Assembly: GCF_002632725.1 (NCBI RefSeq)
Contig: NZ_NJAI01000002.1
Location: forward strand, 58,774 to 122,773
Source of the DNA: Xenorhabdus hominickii
GTDB lineage: Bacteria > Pseudomonadota > Gammaproteobacteria > Enterobacterales > Enterobacteriaceae
Direction: 5' to 3'
DNA: 64,000 nucleotides
Every line of letters begins with the position of its first letter. Within the stretch, counting starts at the first letter, position 1. The position numbers and the translations under genes are program-made. Under the pieces are notes generated by a model. That model searched no databases and had not been told where the DNA came from. It saw only the letters and a list, made by a program, of their open reading frames with translations. Shown piece by piece: positions 35,713-46,309 of this stretch.

Positions 35713-37056
35713 ATGATTAAAATTAAAAAAGGACTCAACCTCCCGATAGCAGGAGCGCCTGCCCAAGTTATAGAAGATGGTCCGACGATTCGCCATGTCG
35801 CTTTACTGGGCGAAGAATATGTTGGAATGCGTCCTTCTATGCTGGTTAAGGAAAGTGAGCATGTTAAAAAAGGGCAAATTCTTTTTGAAGATAAGAAGAA
35901 TCCAGGGGTTGTTTTCACTAGTCCCGCAAGCGGGAAAGTTGTAACAATAGGGCGTGGTGAGCGCCGTGTTCTGCAATCTGTTGTGATTGAAATAAGTGGT
36001 GACGAGCAAGTGATGTTTGATCGCTATGATCGTACAGAACTTGCCGAGCTGACCCGTGAACAGGTAGAAAAAAATCTGCTCGCATCAGGGTTATGGACGT
36101 CATTGCGTACACGCCCTTTCAGTCGTTCTCCTGTCCCGGGTTCCACACCAAAGGCAATCTTTGTTACAGCAATGGATACCCAGCCACTGGCTGCAGATCC
36201 ATTAGTTGTTATTGCGACACAAGAAGAGGCTTTTGTTGATGGCCTGAATATTCTGTCAAAACTGACAGACGGGAAAATTCACGTCTGCCATGGCGCTGGA
36301 AAGATTCCAATGGCAGGCAGTAACTCGCAAATTACTTACAATCAGTTTGTTGGTCCACACCCGGCTGGTCTGGTTGGCACCCACATCCATTTTATTGAGC
36401 CTGTCAGTGCCAAAAAAATCGCATGGCATTTAGGGTACCAAGATGTGATTGCTATCGGTAAATTATTCACTACTGGTGAACTTTATACTGATCGTGTTGT
36501 GTCTTTAGCGGGGCCGCAGGTTAAATCTCCACGTTTGGTTCGCACCCAAGTGGGCGCTGATTTGCTGGAATTGACACAAAATCAGCTAAAAGAGGGTGAA
36601 AACCGCATTGTTTCTGGTTCTGTGCTGTGTGGTACAAAATCAGATGGCGTTCGCCATTATCTTGGCCGTTTCCATATGTTGGTTTCAGTTCTTGCTGAAG
36701 GCCGTGAAAAAGAGCTGTTCGGTTGGATTGCGCCAGGGACAAATAAATTTTCCATTACCCGCACCACGATTGGTCACTTCCTGAAAAAGAAACGTTTTGC
36801 CTTCTCAACTACGACGAATGGCGGAGAGCGCTCTATGGTGCCAATTGGCAACTACGAGCGTGTGATGCCATTGGATATTATGGCAACGCACCTGCTGCGT
36901 GATTTGCTTGCAGGCGATACTGACAGTTCTCAGGCACTCGGTTGTCTGGAGCTGGATGAGGAAGATTTGGCACTGTGTACCTATGTTTGCCCCGGCAAAT
37001 ATGAGTACGGTCCGGTACTGCGTGACGTGCTGACTAAGATTGAGCTGGAAGGGTAA
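35713..37056 (+). CDS. nqrA: Na+-translocating NADH:quinone reductase subunit A
   Basis: A 447-residue peripheral subunit of the sodium-pumping NADH:quinone reductase, which oxidises NADH, reduces ubiquinone and exports Na+. It begins [20 protein letters not shown], the normal NqrA N-terminus; the C-terminus ends with [20 protein letters not shown]. It associates with NqrB at the cytoplasmic face and contributes to the quinone site. First gene of nqrABCDEF-apbE-nqrM, 3 bp before nqrB. Confidence 0.96.
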   Translation: MIKIKKGLNLPIAGAPAQVIEDGPTIRHVALLGEEYVGMRPSMLVKESEHVKKGQILFEDKKNPGVVFTSPASGKVVTIGRGERRVLQSVVIEISGDEQVMFDRYDRTELAELTREQVEKNLLASGLWTSLRTRPFSRSPVPGSTPKAIFVTAMDTQPLAADPLVVIATQEEAFVDGLNILSKLTDGKIHVCHGAGKIPMAGSNSQITYNQFVGPHPAGLVGTHIHFIEPVSAKKIAWHLGYQDVIAIGKLFTTGELYTDRVVSLAGPQVKSPRLVRTQVGADLLELTQNQLKEGENRIVSGSVLCGTKSDGVRHYLGRFHMLVSVLAEGREKELFGWIAPGTNKFSITRTTIGHFLKKKRFAFSTTTNGGERSMVPIGNYERVMPLDIMATHLLRDLLAGDTDSSQALGCLELDEEDLALCTYVCPGKYEYGPVLRDVLTKIELEG

Positions 37057-37059
37057 TTC

Positions 37060-38298
37060 ATGGGCCTGAAAAATTTATTTGAGAAAGTAGAGCACCACTT
37101 TGAGGCCGGTGGCAAACTGGAAAAGTATTATCCTCTCTATGAGGCAGTTTCCACCGTATTCTACACTCCGGGGACCGTAACACAGGGGCGTGCTCACGTC
37201 CGTGATGCCATCGATCTCAAGCGTATGATGATTCTGGTATGGATGTCTGTATTTCCTACCATGTTCTGGGGAATGTATAACGTCGGTAATCAGGCGATCC
37301 CTGCACTGACTCACTTATACAGCGGAGATGCATTACAGCAGGTTCTGGCATCTGATTGGCATTATGTGCTTGCCCAATACCTTGGCGCCTCATTGACACC
37401 AGATGCAGGGTGGGTCAGTAAAATGTTGTTGGGTGCAACTTACTTCCTGCCAATTTATGTGGTTGTTTTTGTTGTGGGTGGCTTCTGGGAAGTTCTCTTT
37501 GCCATTATCCGTAAGCATGAAATTAACGAAGGTTTCTTTGTCAGTTCCATTCTATTTGCCCTGATTGTTCCGCCAACACTGCCATTGTGGCAGGCCGCTT
37601 TGGGGATAACATTCGGGGTTGTGGTTGCGAAGGAAATCTTCGGTGGTACTGGTCGTAACTTCCTGAACCCTGCATTGGCTGGCCGTGCTTTCTTGTTCTT
37701 CGCTTATCCTGCTCAGATTTCAGGTGATTTAGTTTGGACTGCTGCGGATGGTTTCTCCGGTGCAACTCCATTGTCTCAGTGGGCAACTTCGGGTGAACAC
37801 GGTTTAATCAATACCATTACCAACCAACCGGTTACATGGATGGATGCGTTCCTCGGTAACATTCCTGGTTCAATTGGTGAAGTTTCTACCCTGATGATTT
37901 TCATCGGTGGTGCCATCATTCTGTTTGCTCGTATTGCTTCATGGCGCATTGTTGCGGGTGTGATGCTTGGTATGATCGCAACTTCTTGCCTGTTCAACGC
38001 CATTGGTTCAAGCACTAACCCAATGTTCGCTATGCCGTGGGAATGGCATATGGTTCTGGGTGGCTTCGCTTTCGGCATGATCTTTATGGCTACTGACCCT
38101 GTGTCCGCTGCATTTACGGATAAAGGGAAATGGGCATACGGCATCTTGATTGGTGTCATGTGTGTCCTGATCCGAGTCGTAAACCCAGCATACCCGGAAG
38201 GGATGATGTTGGCGATCTTGTTCGCTAACCTGTTCGCACCACTGTTTGATTATCTGGTTGTGCAGGCCAATATTAAGCGGAGAAAAGCCCGTGGCTAA
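37060..38298 (+). CDS. nqrB: Na+-translocating NADH:quinone reductase subunit B
   Basis: A 412-residue membrane subunit with about ten helices. The covalent FMN attachment motif SGATPLSQW is present near residue 230, the Thr being flavinylated by Apb[21 protein letters not shown] and [20 protein letters not shown] are typical NqrB/RnfD stretches. It carries FMN and riboflavin and forms part of the Na+ path. It overlaps nqrC by 8 bp. Confidence 0.96.
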   Translation: MGLKNLFEKVEHHFEAGGKLEKYYPLYEAVSTVFYTPGTVTQGRAHVRDAIDLKRMMILVWMSVFPTMFWGMYNVGNQAIPALTHLYSGDALQQVLASDWHYVLAQYLGASLTPDAGWVSKMLLGATYFLPIYVVVFVVGGFWEVLFAIIRKHEINEGFFVSSILFALIVPPTLPLWQAALGITFGVVVAKEIFGGTGRNFLNPALAGRAFLFFAYPAQISGDLVWTAADGFSGATPLSQWATSGEHGLINTITNQPVTWMDAFLGNIPGSIGEVSTLMIFIGGAIILFARIASWRIVAGVMLGMIATSCLFNAIGSSTNPMFAMPWEWHMVLGGFAFGMIFMATDPVSAAFTDKGKWAYGILIGVMCVLIRVVNPAYPEGMMLAILFANLFAPLFDYLVVQANIKRRKARG

Positions 38299-39085
38299 TG
38301 AGAAACCAAAAAATAATGATAGCATCGGCAGAACGTTTCTTGTTGTTTTTGTGTTGTGCCTTGTATGTTCGATTGTGGTTGCAGGGGCAGCCGTAGGTTT
38401 GAAAGCGCGGCAGCAGGAACAGAAACTGCTGGATAAACAGCGTAATATTCTGGATGTAGCAGGTTTACTGAAACCAAACATGACTACAGCAGAAATGAAA
38501 GAAGCCTACACTAGCCGCATTCAGCCTGAATTGCTTGATTTAAAAACGGCAACGCTTGAAATAAGTGCGGGTAAATTTGATCTGAATAATGCTCTGCGTA
38601 GCGACGAAACCAGCATGGCTTTGCCGGCAGAACAAGATCTGGCGAAAATCCGTCGCCGGGCCAATATGGCAGAAATTTATCTGGTTAAGGATGAACAAGG
38701 TAAAACGACCGAACTGGTTCTGCCAGTATACGGCTCTGGTCTGTGGTCAATGATGTATGCTTTCGTTGCCATTGATGTTGATGGCGTAACCTCTCGTGGC
38801 ATTACTTACTATTCTCAAGGCGAAACGCCGGGTTTGGGTGGTGAAGTTGATAACCCACAATGGCGCAAACAGTGGGTAGGTAAAAAACTCTATAACCCGC
38901 AAGGTGAGCCAGCCATTAAGGTTGTTCGTGGTGGTGCTGGTGATAACCCTTACGGTGTAGATGGTCTATCCGGTGCAACCCTGACTTCCAATGGTGTTCA
39001 GCATATGTTTGATTTCTGGCTGGGTGATAACGGTTTTGGCCCGTTCCTGAAAAAAGTACGCGAGGGAGCCTTGAAAGATGGCTGA
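38291..39085 (+). CDS. nqrC: Na+-translocating NADH:quinone reductase subunit C
   Basis: A 264-residue subunit with one N-terminal membrane helix ([20 protein letters not shown]) and a periplasmic FMN domain. The ApbE target motif is [11 protein letters not shown] near residue 230. I start it at GTG 38291 ([10 protein letters not shown]), which fits the family; the open frame from 38246 lies inside nqrB. It overlaps nqrB and nqrD by 8 bp each, implying coupled translation. Confidence 0.94.
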   Translation: MANEKPKNNDSIGRTFLVVFVLCLVCSIVVAGAAVGLKARQQEQKLLDKQRNILDVAGLLKPNMTTAEMKEAYTSRIQPELLDLKTATLEISAGKFDLNNALRSDETSMALPAEQDLAKIRRRANMAEIYLVKDEQGKTTELVLPVYGSGLWSMMYAFVAIDVDGVTSRGITYYSQGETPGLGGEVDNPQWRKQWVGKKLYNPQGEPAIKVVRGGAGDNPYGVDGLSGATLTSNGVQHMFDFWLGDNGFGPFLKKVREGALKDG

Positions 39086-39707
39086 TAGCAAAGAGATAAA
39101 ACGCGTCCTGCTTGGGCCGCTGTTTGATAATAACCCAATTGCATTGCAAGTTCTGGGAGTGTGTTCGGCACTGGCCGTCACGACTAAACTGGAAACTGCG
39201 CTGGTTATGACGGTTGCTGTGACATTGGTAACAGCGTTTTCTAGCTTTTTCATTTCATTGATTCGTAACTACATTCCTGGCAGTGTACGAATCATTGTGC
39301 AAATGGCGATCATTGCATCGCTGGTTATTGTGGTCGATCAGATTTTGCAGGCCTTTGCCTACGAAATTTCTAAACAGTTATCCGTATTTGTCGGCCTTAT
39401 CATCACCAACTGTATAGTGATGGGGCGTGCGGAAGCCTACGCCATGAAATCTCCACCGGTTGAGAGCTTTATGGATGGTATCGGTAACGGCTTGGGCTAT
39501 GGTGTCATTCTGTTGCTGGTTGGTTTCTTGCGTGAGCTGTTTGGCTCAGGAAAATTGTTCGGTATTACTGTACTGGAATCTGTCAAAAATGGTGGCTGGT
39601 ATCAGCCAAATGGCTTGTTCCTGCTTGCACCGAGCGCATTCTTCATCATTGGTATGCTGATTTGGGGTCTGCGGATTCTGAAACCTGCGCAGGTAGAGAA
39701 GGAGTAA
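39078..39707 (+). CDS. nqrD: Na+-translocating NADH:quinone reductase subunit D
   Basis: A 209-residue six-helix membrane protein beginning [20 protein letters not shown]. It contains the NqrD/RnfE signature [19 protein letters not shown] and [15 protein letters not shown], with the conserved Cys that co-ordinates an iron centre shared with NqrE. Eight bp overlap with nqrC and 8 bp before nqrE. Confidence 0.96.
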   Translation: MADSKEIKRVLLGPLFDNNPIALQVLGVCSALAVTTKLETALVMTVAVTLVTAFSSFFISLIRNYIPGSVRIIVQMAIIASLVIVVDQILQAFAYEISKQLSVFVGLIITNCIVMGRAEAYAMKSPPVESFMDGIGNGLGYGVILLLVGFLRELFGSGKLFGITVLESVKNGGWYQPNGLFLLAPSAFFIIGMLIWGLRILKPAQVEKE

Positions 39708-39715
39708 CAAACAAA

Positions 39716-40312
39716 ATGGAACATTATATTAGTTTGTTTGTCCGCGCAGTCTTTATCGAGAATATGGCGTTATCTTTCTTTCTCGGTATGTGTACGTTTC
39801 TGGCGGTATCAAAAAATGTGAAGACGGCGTTTGGTTTGGGGGTTGCCGTAACAGTTGTATTGGGCATATCTGTTCCTGCTAATAACCTTGTCTACAATCT
39901 GGTACTGCGTGATGGTGCTTTGATGGATGGGGTTGATCTGAGCTTCCTGAACTTCATTACCTTTATCGGTGTGATTGCTGCACTGGTGCAGATTTTGGAA
40001 ATGATCCTCGACCGTTATGTGCCTGCACTTTACAACGCTCTGGGAATTTTCCTGCCGTTGATTACGGTGAACTGTGCGATTTTCGGCGGTGTTTCTTTCA
40101 TGGCGCAACGTGACTATAACTTCAGCGAATCCATCGTATACGGTTTCGGTTCAGGTATGGGCTGGATGCTGGCGATTGTCCTGATGGCAGCGATCCGTGA
40201 AAAGATGAAATATGCAGATGTTCCGGCAGGTCTGAAAGGATTGGGGATCACCTTTGTCACCACTGGGTTGATGGCATTGGGCTTTATGTCCTTCTCCGGT
40301 GTGCAGCTCTAA
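39716..40312 (+). CDS. nqrE: Na+-translocating NADH:quinone reductase subunit E
   Basis: A 198-residue six-helix protein ([20 protein letters not shown]) and the inverted-topology partner of Nqr[21 protein letters not shown] carries the conserved Cys of the NqrD/E iron site. GAAGGAGTAACAAACAAA precedes the ATG at 39716, so the longer frame from 39662 is not used. Length equals that of Vibrio and Yersinia NqrE. Confidence 0.96.
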   Translation: MEHYISLFVRAVFIENMALSFFLGMCTFLAVSKNVKTAFGLGVAVTVVLGISVPANNLVYNLVLRDGALMDGVDLSFLNFITFIGVIAALVQILEMILDRYVPALYNALGIFLPLITVNCAIFGGVSFMAQRDYNFSESIVYGFGSGMGWMLAIVLMAAIREKMKYADVPAGLKGLGITFVTTGLMALGFMSFSGVQL

Positions 40313-40327
40313 AGGCGAGAAGAATTC

Positions 40328-41554
40328 ATGGATATAATCATTCTAGGCGTAGTAATGTTTACCCTGATTGTGTTGGTACTGACGGCAATGATTTTGTTCG
40401 CAAAATCCAAGTTGGTGAACACCGGGGATATTAAAATTGAAGTTAATGGCGATGAGGATAAAAGCTTTAACGCTCCTGCTGGTGACAAATTGTTGAACAT
40501 GCTTTCCAATCAGGGGATTTTTGTTTCCTCTGCTTGTGGTGGTGGTGGTTCATGTGGTCAGTGCCGTGTGAAAATCAGTGAAGGCGGTGGTGATATCCTG
40601 CCAACTGAGCTTTCCCACATCAATAAGCGTGAAGCTAAAGAAGGCTGCCGTCTGGCATGTCAGGTTAACGTTAAGCAAGACCTGAAAATTGAGTTGCCGG
40701 AAGAGATCTTCGGCGTTAAAAAATGGGAATGCGAAGTTATTTCCAATGATAACAAAGCAACTTTCATCAAAGAATTGAAATTGAAAATTCCTGACGGGGA
40801 AGTGGTGCCATTTCGTGCAGGTGGTTACATTCAGATTGAATGTCCTCCACACGTTGCCCGTTATTCGGATTATGATGTGCCAGATGAATACCGTGAAGAT
40901 TGGGATAAATTCAATCTGTTCCGTTATGTCTCTGAGGTCAAAGAGCCGACTGTTCGTGCATACTCAATGGCGAACTATCCTGAAGAGCACGGTATCATCA
41001 TGCTGAATGTGCGTATTGCTACGCCGCCGCCAAGAAACCCAGATGTTACTCCGGGTATCATGTCCTCTTATATCTGGTCATTGAAGTCAGGAGATAAAGT
41101 GACTATCTCTGGCCCATTCGGTGAATTCTTCGCGAAAAAAACCGAAGCGGAAATGGTCTTCATCGGTGGTGGTGCAGGTATGGCGCCAATGCGTTCTCAT
41201 ATCTTTGATCAGCTCAATCGCCTGAACTCCAAGCGTAAGATCAGCTTCTGGTATGGTGCTCGTTCCAAACGTGAAATGTTCTATACCGAAGATTTCGACC
41301 AATTAGCCGCAGAAAATGAAAATTTCAATTGGAATGTCGCTTTGTCCGACGCTCTGCCGGAAGATAATTGGGATGGTTATACAGGCTTTATTCATAATGT
41401 CCTGTATGAAAACTACCTGAAAGATCATCCAGCACCAGAAGATTGTGAATTCTACATGTGTGGGCCTCCGGTCATGAATGCTGCGGTCATTAAGATGTTG
41501 AAAGACCTTGGCGTGGAAGATGAAAACATCATGCTGGATGACTTCGGTGGCTGA
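40328..41554 (+). CDS. nqrF: Na+-translocating NADH:quinone reductase subunit F
   Basis: A 408-residue NADH-oxidising subunit. An N-terminal membrane helix is followed by a [2Fe-2S] ferredoxin domain ([14 protein letters not shown], final Cys in CRLACQ, about 70-111). An FAD-binding domain follows ([10 protein letters not shown]). The NADH domain contains [14 protein letters not shown] and ends [14 protein letters not shown] and MLDDFGG. It starts electron flow through the complex. It lies 15 bp after nqrE. Confidence 0.97.
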   Translation: MDIIILGVVMFTLIVLVLTAMILFAKSKLVNTGDIKIEVNGDEDKSFNAPAGDKLLNMLSNQGIFVSSACGGGGSCGQCRVKISEGGGDILPTELSHINKREAKEGCRLACQVNVKQDLKIELPEEIFGVKKWECEVISNDNKATFIKELKLKIPDGEVVPFRAGGYIQIECPPHVARYSDYDVPDEYREDWDKFNLFRYVSEVKEPTVRAYSMANYPEEHGIIMLNVRIATPPPRNPDVTPGIMSSYIWSLKSGDKVTISGPFGEFFAKKTEAEMVFIGGGAGMAPMRSHIFDQLNRLNSKRKISFWYGARSKREMFYTEDFDQLAAENENFNWNVALSDALPEDNWDGYTGFIHNVLYENYLKDHPAPEDCEFYMCGPPVMNAAVIKMLKDLGVEDENIMLDDFGG

Positions 41555-41557
41555 TGA

Positions 41558-41650
41558 TATACCCAATAAATTTCGAGCTGCGACTTGAAATATGAGGGAA
41601 TCGTAACACATTGATTTAACGACAAGCGCCCACAAATCGTGGGCGCTTAC
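41558..41650 (+). repeat. Dispersed repeat and attenuating hairpin between nqrF and apbE
   Basis: TATACCCAATAAATTTCGAG and the following CTGCG (41558-41582) match at 19 of 25 positions the copy at 47429. Next, AAGCGCCCAC (41624-41633) and GTGGGCGCTT (41639-41648) form a perfect 10-bp stem with loop AAATC. No T-run follows, so the hairpin may reduce apbE expression or stabilise the nqr mRNA rather than fully terminate. Confidence 0.55.
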
Positions 41651-41669
41651 AATTCAGAAAGAGTAAGTT

Positions 41670-42698
41670 ATGCTGAGTAAAAAAATTATCAACTGGAGCA
41701 CATTGTTGTTTTCGGTTGTGCTGCTGGCTGCGTGTGGTGGCCCTGAACAGCAAAATCTGAATGGGCAGACGATGGGGACTTATTACTCCGTTAAATATGT
41801 TGCTGACTCGTCTGCATCTTCTCCAGAAAATCTGCAAAAAGAAATTGATCGACGGCTGGAAGAAGTGAACGACCAGATGTCTACTTATCGACCAAATTCT
41901 GAATTGAGTCGTTTTAATCAAAGTCGTGAAGTGAATAAACCTTTTCCGGTATCCGCTGCTACGGCGAAAGTTGTAAAAGAAGCTATTCGAATCAATCAGC
42001 TGACAGAAGGTGCACTGGATGTCACTGTTGGCCCTTTGGTGAATTTATGGGGATTTGGGCCTGAAGGGCGTGTGACTAAGGCACCGACAGATGAAGAGCT
42101 GGCGATACGTCGGGCATGGACAGGGATTGGCAACTTATCTGTTGCAGGCAATAATCTGGTTAAATCTATCCCTGAACTTTATGTTGACCTTTCTTCTATA
42201 GCCAAAGGTTATGGCGTGGATGTTGTGACTGAGTACCTGGAATCTCAGAATATTAAAAACTACATGGTTGATATTGGCGGTGAAGTCCGCACATTAGGTC
42301 AAAATGGCAAAGGAAGTCCGTGGCGAATAGCAATTGAAAAACCATCAGATAGTGGTATGACACAGAGTGCTCAGGAGATCATTGAACCGGGTAATATGTC
42401 CATAGCAACATCAGGTGATTACCGTAATTATTTTGAACAAAATGGTGTGCGTTATTCCCATACCATTGATCCTAAAACAAGCAGACCGATCATGCATAAT
42501 TTAGTTTCAATTACTGTGATTGCTTCAACCTGCATGAGTGCTGATGGTTTTTCTACAGGTTTGGATGTATTGGGGCCGGAGAAGGGAATGGAATTGGCTG
42601 AAAAGCTGAATATTCCAGTCTTTATGATTGTCAAAACCAAAGAAGGTTTTGAAGAACGCTCCAGTACTGCTTTTAAGGCATACTTACAGAAAAAATGA
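41670..42698 (+). CDS. apbE: FAD:protein FMN transferase ApbE
   Basis: A 342-residue lipoprotein with lipobox LLAACGG (lipidated Cys about 22). It transfers FMN from FAD to Thr residues in NqrB and NqrC. Family motifs are MGTYYSVKYV, VGPLVNLWGFGPEGR, YVDLSSIAKGYGVD, NYMVDIGGEVRTLG and ATSGDYRNYFEQNG. It follows nqrF after a repeat/hairpin region, the standard Nqr operon position. Confidence 0.96.
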   Translation: MLSKKIINWSTLLFSVVLLAACGGPEQQNLNGQTMGTYYSVKYVADSSASSPENLQKEIDRRLEEVNDQMSTYRPNSELSRFNQSREVNKPFPVSAATAKVVKEAIRINQLTEGALDVTVGPLVNLWGFGPEGRVTKAPTDEELAIRRAWTGIGNLSVAGNNLVKSIPELYVDLSSIAKGYGVDVVTEYLESQNIKNYMVDIGGEVRTLGQNGKGSPWRIAIEKPSDSGMTQSAQEIIEPGNMSIATSGDYRNYFEQNGVRYSHTIDPKTSRPIMHNLVSITVIASTCMSADGFSTGLDVLGPEKGMELAEKLNIPVFMIVKTKEGFEERSSTAFKAYLQKK

Positions 42699-42713
42699 GA
42701 GAGGGGAAAGGTT

Positions 42714-42938
42714 ATGGAAATCTTTATCGCCGCTTTTATCTTTTTCCTGCTGGCTTTTGCGGGAATGGCACTAGGGTATATCTTTAAGCGCAAGAGTATT
42801 CAGGGAAGCTGTGGTGGTTTAGGAAGCATAGGCGTAGAGAAAGTTTGTGATTGCCCGGAGCCTTGCGATGCCCGCAAAAAACGGATAGCGAGAGAAGCAA
42901 TCCGACAAGCACAGTTAGAAAAGAACCGTATTCTTTGA
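42714..42938 (+). CDS. nqrM: Na+-NQR maturation protein NqrM
   Basis: A 74-residue protein with one N-terminal membrane helix (IFIAAFIFFLLAFAGMALGY) and a Cys-rich tail: GSCGGLGSIGVEKVCDCPEPCDA (Cys near 33, 45, 47 and 51). NqrM (DUF539) is needed to assemble Nqr, apparently by delivering iron to the NqrD/E centre. It starts 15 bp after apbE and ends the operon at the terminator that follows. Confidence 0.94.
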   Translation: MEIFIAAFIFFLLAFAGMALGYIFKRKSIQGSCGGLGSIGVEKVCDCPEPCDARKKRIAREAIRQAQLEKNRIL

Positions 42939-42977
42939 TGCGTTTTTGTCGTTCAAGCTTGTACGGCTAAAAAAGTG

Positions 42978-43008
42978 ACCCGCTGCCAGATAAACAGCGG
43001 GTTTTTGT
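42978..43008 (+). terminator. Terminator of the nqr-apbE-nqrM operon
   Basis: ACCCGCTG (42978-42985) and CAGCGGGT (42995-43002) form an 8-bp stem with a 9-nt loop, followed by TTTTG. Confidence 0.85.
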
Positions 43009-43039
43009 TGTCTGTGGCGAAGAGATCAGATCCGGTTGC

Positions 43040-43570
43040 TCAAAGTATATTGAAAGGGTGACACTTTCTGTGAGCCTGATGTAAGTAATTTTTCACCGAA
43101 CTGGTTGAAATATCCAAATCTTTCGCGATCTCTTTGTAACGCTTGCCTTGAATTTGTGTGAGCAAAAATGTCTGTCGGACTTTTACGGGAAGCTCATCAA
43201 GTGTTTTATCTATCCTTTCTAACTGTTCTAGCAACACCAGCCGATATTCTGAAGAGTTTGATGAAATTTGCGGTATTGCACTGACATAGTCTAGATAGCT
43301 GTCTTCTATTTTTTTTCTGCGCCAGTAATTAGCGAGAGTTCTACGGGCTATCGTGATTAAAAAGGCTCTTGGCTGGCGGATACTTTCAATATCTGAAGAC
43401 TGCATCAATTTGATAAAAATATCATGAGTGAGATCTTCGGCGTAGTTTGGGAAAGCACTATTTTGTCTGATCCAATTGCATAGCCAATGATGGTGATTGG
43501 AATAGAGTTTCTGGGTGATTTCACTGTGCCCGAATGTGCTTTTTTGCACCGCCATAACGATATTACTCAA
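43040..43570 (-). CDS. FecI-like ECF sigma factor
   Basis: A 176-residue sigma-70 family protein. Region 2 contains NYAEDLTHDIFIKLMQSSDI; region 4 contains LDELPVKVRQTFLLTQIQGK with KRYKEIAKDLDISTSSVKNY (helix-turn-helix). This is the iron-starvation (FecI/HasI/PvdS) type. A Fur-like box lies just upstream at 43585-43602. The haem/iron receptor gene is upstream on the same strand but is closed by its own strong terminator, so the two are separately transcribed. No fecR-like anti-sigma gene is adjacent. Confidence 0.85.
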   Translation of the reverse strand: MSNIVMAVQKSTFGHSEITQKLYSNHHHWLCNWIRQNSAFPNYAEDLTHDIFIKLMQSSDIESIRQPRAFLITIARRTLANYWRRKKIEDSYLDYVSAIPQISSNSSEYRLVLLEQLERIDKTLDELPVKVRQTFLLTQIQGKRYKEIAKDLDISTSSVKNYLHQAHRKCHPFNIL

Positions 43571-43584
43571 TGGGATAGGAAAAT

Positions 43585-43604
43585 ATGATAATAATTATTA
43601 TTTG
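43585..43604. promoter_or_regulatory. Fur box upstream of the ECF sigma gene
   Basis: ATGATAATAATTATTATTTG closely follows the Fur pattern GATAATGATAATCATTATC and is nearly palindromic. It sits 15 bp upstream of the sigma gene start, in the promoter region. Confidence 0.7.
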
Positions 43605-43640
43605 TATTTAATCGAGGAAGTCAACGTGGCATTGTAGATT

Positions 43641-43667
43641 TAACCCCCTTAACTTTTAAGGGGGTTA
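43641..43667 (-). terminator. Terminator of the TonB receptor gene
   Basis: TAACCCCCTTAA (43641-43652) and TTAAGGGGGTTA (43656-43667) form a perfect 12-bp stem with a 3-nt loop, 24 bp beyond the receptor stop. Confidence 0.8.
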
Positions 43668-43690
43668 AGCAGTGAGTGGTTAAATATCAG

Positions 43691-46003
43691 TTAGAACTGC
43701 TGAGAAATACTGAACTTGTAATTACGGCCGATTCCTGAAACCGCTTCTCCTAAGTACGGATAATAATCGCGGTTGAATAGGTTATCGATGGTGATCCGTG
43801 CTTCAAAGCCTTTCATATAAGGAGGACGCCAGCTTGCAAATAAGCTGTGCAAGGCGTAACCGCTACTTTTAGGGAATGACCAGGAAATAGCCATTGGATC
43901 ATCATCCCTTGGTGAACGGTCTTGTTTACGGACAAAATCGCCTTTCCAGCCCATTGCCATCTGCCATTGTGGAATCTTGAATCCCAACATGGCATGTGCA
44001 GACGTTGGTGGTATTTCTGCTATCCAGGTTTTACGACCCAGCCACGGATCGCGCATGGAAGCATCACGCTGGCCGCGCATTGTGGAGAAAGAGAATTTCC
44101 CGAATAGCGTTCTGCTATCATAAAAAGTCTCAATTTCCAGCCCTTCAATGGTATAACCGGACAGATTGCGATAATTTGCCAGAGGTTTTTCACATGAGCT
44201 GCTCGAACCACTTTCAATCTGATCTTTACAATAAATTCCACGTCTTTTAAAGATTTCATCTGTACCGCGGTTACGGAATAGGGTGGTACGGATTTGCAAG
44301 CTATCATCTTCAAGCATCAGATTATCGAAATTGAGAATGGTGCCAAGACGAATTCCTGTCATCCTTTCAACATCAAGATTACGACTGGAACCAGGAAGAT
44401 TACCTATTGACTGTACTTCATATTGCTCATCTACTACTGGAGCACGCCATGTACGGCTGATATCTGCAAATAGTGACAGATTTTTGTTGGCTTGCCATAT
44501 CATACCCAGATGAGGTGTCCATCCAGTGTACGTTACCCTGTTATAGTCATGATTTATTTCAGGCGATTTGTTGTTATATATCGAGGCATTATTTTCTTTG
44601 CCCACATTTTTTATATGGTCATAACGGACGCCAGGTGTGATGGTAATACTACCTAATTTTAGTGAATCCTGAATATAGAAACTGTAAGTTTGTTGATCTC
44701 CAGCTGGCATATAACCAGGTTGATAATAGCCGTAATTAAATGCTGGGTCGTCCTTTTTATTCTTATCTAACATCAAAATATGACGTTGGTTTTTATGCCA
44801 ACGGGCACCCATCAATAATTCGTGTTCTACTGTGCCAATTAAAAACACACTTTTATTATTTATATCAGCTAGTTGATCAACATATTTAATCCAACTTCTT
44901 TGCCCCATAATTCCTGCAGATGCGAAGTTAACACCTTCTATTTCAGGGCGACGATCATTTTGTTTAGTATTTGAATAGGCATAAGTCATCGTCAGATTTA
45001 GCCATGGATTATCTTCTGGAGCTATATTCCATTTGGCAGAATAGTTTTGATCGATTTGATCACGAAAAACTAATTTTGTTTTCCATGCCTTGTCCAGACC
45101 ATATTTTTTTATTTCACTGGCGGAAGGGGTATTCATTTGATCCCGTTTAGCCGCCCAAGGCTGCCAGCCACCTGATTCAGAGCGCATGGCAGATAAACTG
45201 ATAGTATGTGTGTCACTGGGATAGATATTGGTTTTCAATAAATAGGATGTTTGGTTGTTTTGAGAGTACTCAAAACGGGTGCCATCAGGGCGTTTGATAT
45301 TATGTCCGTCACGTTTGCTCACATAGAGTAATCCATCAACCAAACCGTTGGGATCTCTGCCATATATTGCGCCACTATTGATCCACTGTCTGTCATTGGT
45401 GTGGTAGCTTTGCTTGACTAATCCTCCCCAATTCTCATCAGGTCGTAGCAAATCATTGGCATCTTTTGTCACAATTTTGACGGAGCCACCAAACCCACCA
45501 TTACCATTCAGCAAATTGTGTGGCCCTTTATCAACGGTTACACGTTTGATTAATTCCGGTTCAATAAAGATAGAACCCTGACGATATTTATCGAACCCTT
45601 TTGGCGAATCGTCCAGTGTGATTTTGATATCTTCTGAGTCTCCCATGCCCCAGATATTCAATGTTTGTCCGCCGGGACGCGGGGAACCAGACATCGAAAC
45701 ACCAGGAAGTTGATCAAGCAATTGAGCTACGTTATCTGCCTGAGTCCGATCGATATCTGCTTTTTTGAGTACAGAAGCGCCTGCACCGGTGCTTTTGTGT
45801 AAACTCTCCACTACGGAAAGTGTAGGGAGTTTTATTACTTCATTTTTCTTTTCAGATTGTTGTTCAGTTGGCTTTTCGATAGCGTAAACAGAGCTTGAAA
45901 ACGCAGTACCTACCACTAATGTCCCTGAAAATGCACCCCTTAAAATTTTTTGAACCAGAGTTACGATTGGGCGTTTTTCTAATTTTTGACTATTATTTGC
46001 CAT
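43691..46003 (-). CDS. TonB-dependent haem/haemoglobin-type outer-membrane receptor
   Basis: A 770-residue receptor. A long signal peptide ends near residue 41 (FSSSVYA). A TonB-box-like EVIKLPTLSVV comes at about 56-66. The plug domain follows (DNVAQLLDQLPGVSMSGSPR, TVDKGPHNLLNGNGGFGGSV). The 22-strand barrel ends in KFSISQQF with terminal Phe. Sequence style fits the haemoglobin/transferrin/lactoferrin and HasR group, so haem or a haem protein is the most likely ligand; a siderophore cannot be excluded. There is no room for an N-terminal STN signalling domain, although a FecI-type sigma gene is the next gene downstream. A Fur-like box lies upstream. Confidence 0.85.
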   Translation of the reverse strand: MANNSQKLEKRPIVTLVQKILRGAFSGTLVVGTAFSSSVYAIEKPTEQQSEKKNEVIKLPTLSVVESLHKSTGAGASVLKKADIDRTQADNVAQLLDQLPGVSMSGSPRPGGQTLNIWGMGDSEDIKITLDDSPKGFDKYRQGSIFIEPELIKRVTVDKGPHNLLNGNGGFGGSVKIVTKDANDLLRPDENWGGLVKQSYHTNDRQWINSGAIYGRDPNGLVDGLLYVSKRDGHNIKRPDGTRFEYSQNNQTSYLLKTNIYPSDTHTISLSAMRSESGGWQPWAAKRDQMNTPSASEIKKYGLDKAWKTKLVFRDQIDQNYSAKWNIAPEDNPWLNLTMTYAYSNTKQNDRRPEIEGVNFASAGIMGQRSWIKYVDQLADINNKSVFLIGTVEHELLMGARWHKNQRHILMLDKNKKDDPAFNYGYYQPGYMPAGDQQTYSFYIQDSLKLGSITITPGVRYDHIKNVGKENNASIYNNKSPEINHDYNRVTYTGWTPHLGMIWQANKNLSLFADISRTWRAPVVDEQYEVQSIGNLPGSSRNLDVERMTGIRLGTILNFDNLMLEDDSLQIRTTLFRNRGTDEIFKRRGIYCKDQIESGSSSSCEKPLANYRNLSGYTIEGLEIETFYDSRTLFGKFSFSTMRGQRDASMRDPWLGRKTWIAEIPPTSAHAMLGFKIPQWQMAMGWKGDFVRKQDRSPRDDDPMAISWSFPKSSGYALHSLFASWRPPYMKGFEARITIDNLFNRDYYPYLGEAVSGIGRNYKFSISQQF

Positions 46004-46309
46004 AAATTCCCTAAAATATGATCAAGTGAAATATTTTCATTGTTATAAGTCACTTGAGAAAGTAAAACGGGCAAATAAAAATGAGAATTATTTTTGTTTT
46101 TAGGTCGTGGTTTGTCGAATAGTATAAGTTTTATTCGTTGCTATTGATTGAAATAGATATGTCTATTTCGTTACGCCTTCTCAGCTGCTGACGATGTCGG
46201 TAATGAGGGCGAAGTGCTTATGGGATGTTGTGGCACAGAGTGGCCAGAACACTCATTGGCGAGTTTGTTTCCATAAGTGCAATTTCCTTAAGTGCAAAGG
46301 GGTTAGTCA
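46004..46309. promoter_or_regulatory. Divergent promoter region with Fur-like box
   Basis: This 306-bp stretch separates the divergent receptor and lipoprotein genes. AAAATGAGAATTATTTTTG (about 46077-46095) resembles a Fur site and lies about 75 bp upstream of the receptor start. The rest shows no further structure that I can name. Confidence 0.5.

Noticed and set aside
38008..38481. 157-residue frame opposite nqrB/nqrC
   Set aside because: Antisense shadow of two clear Nqr subunits; composition is that of reversed membrane-protein codons.
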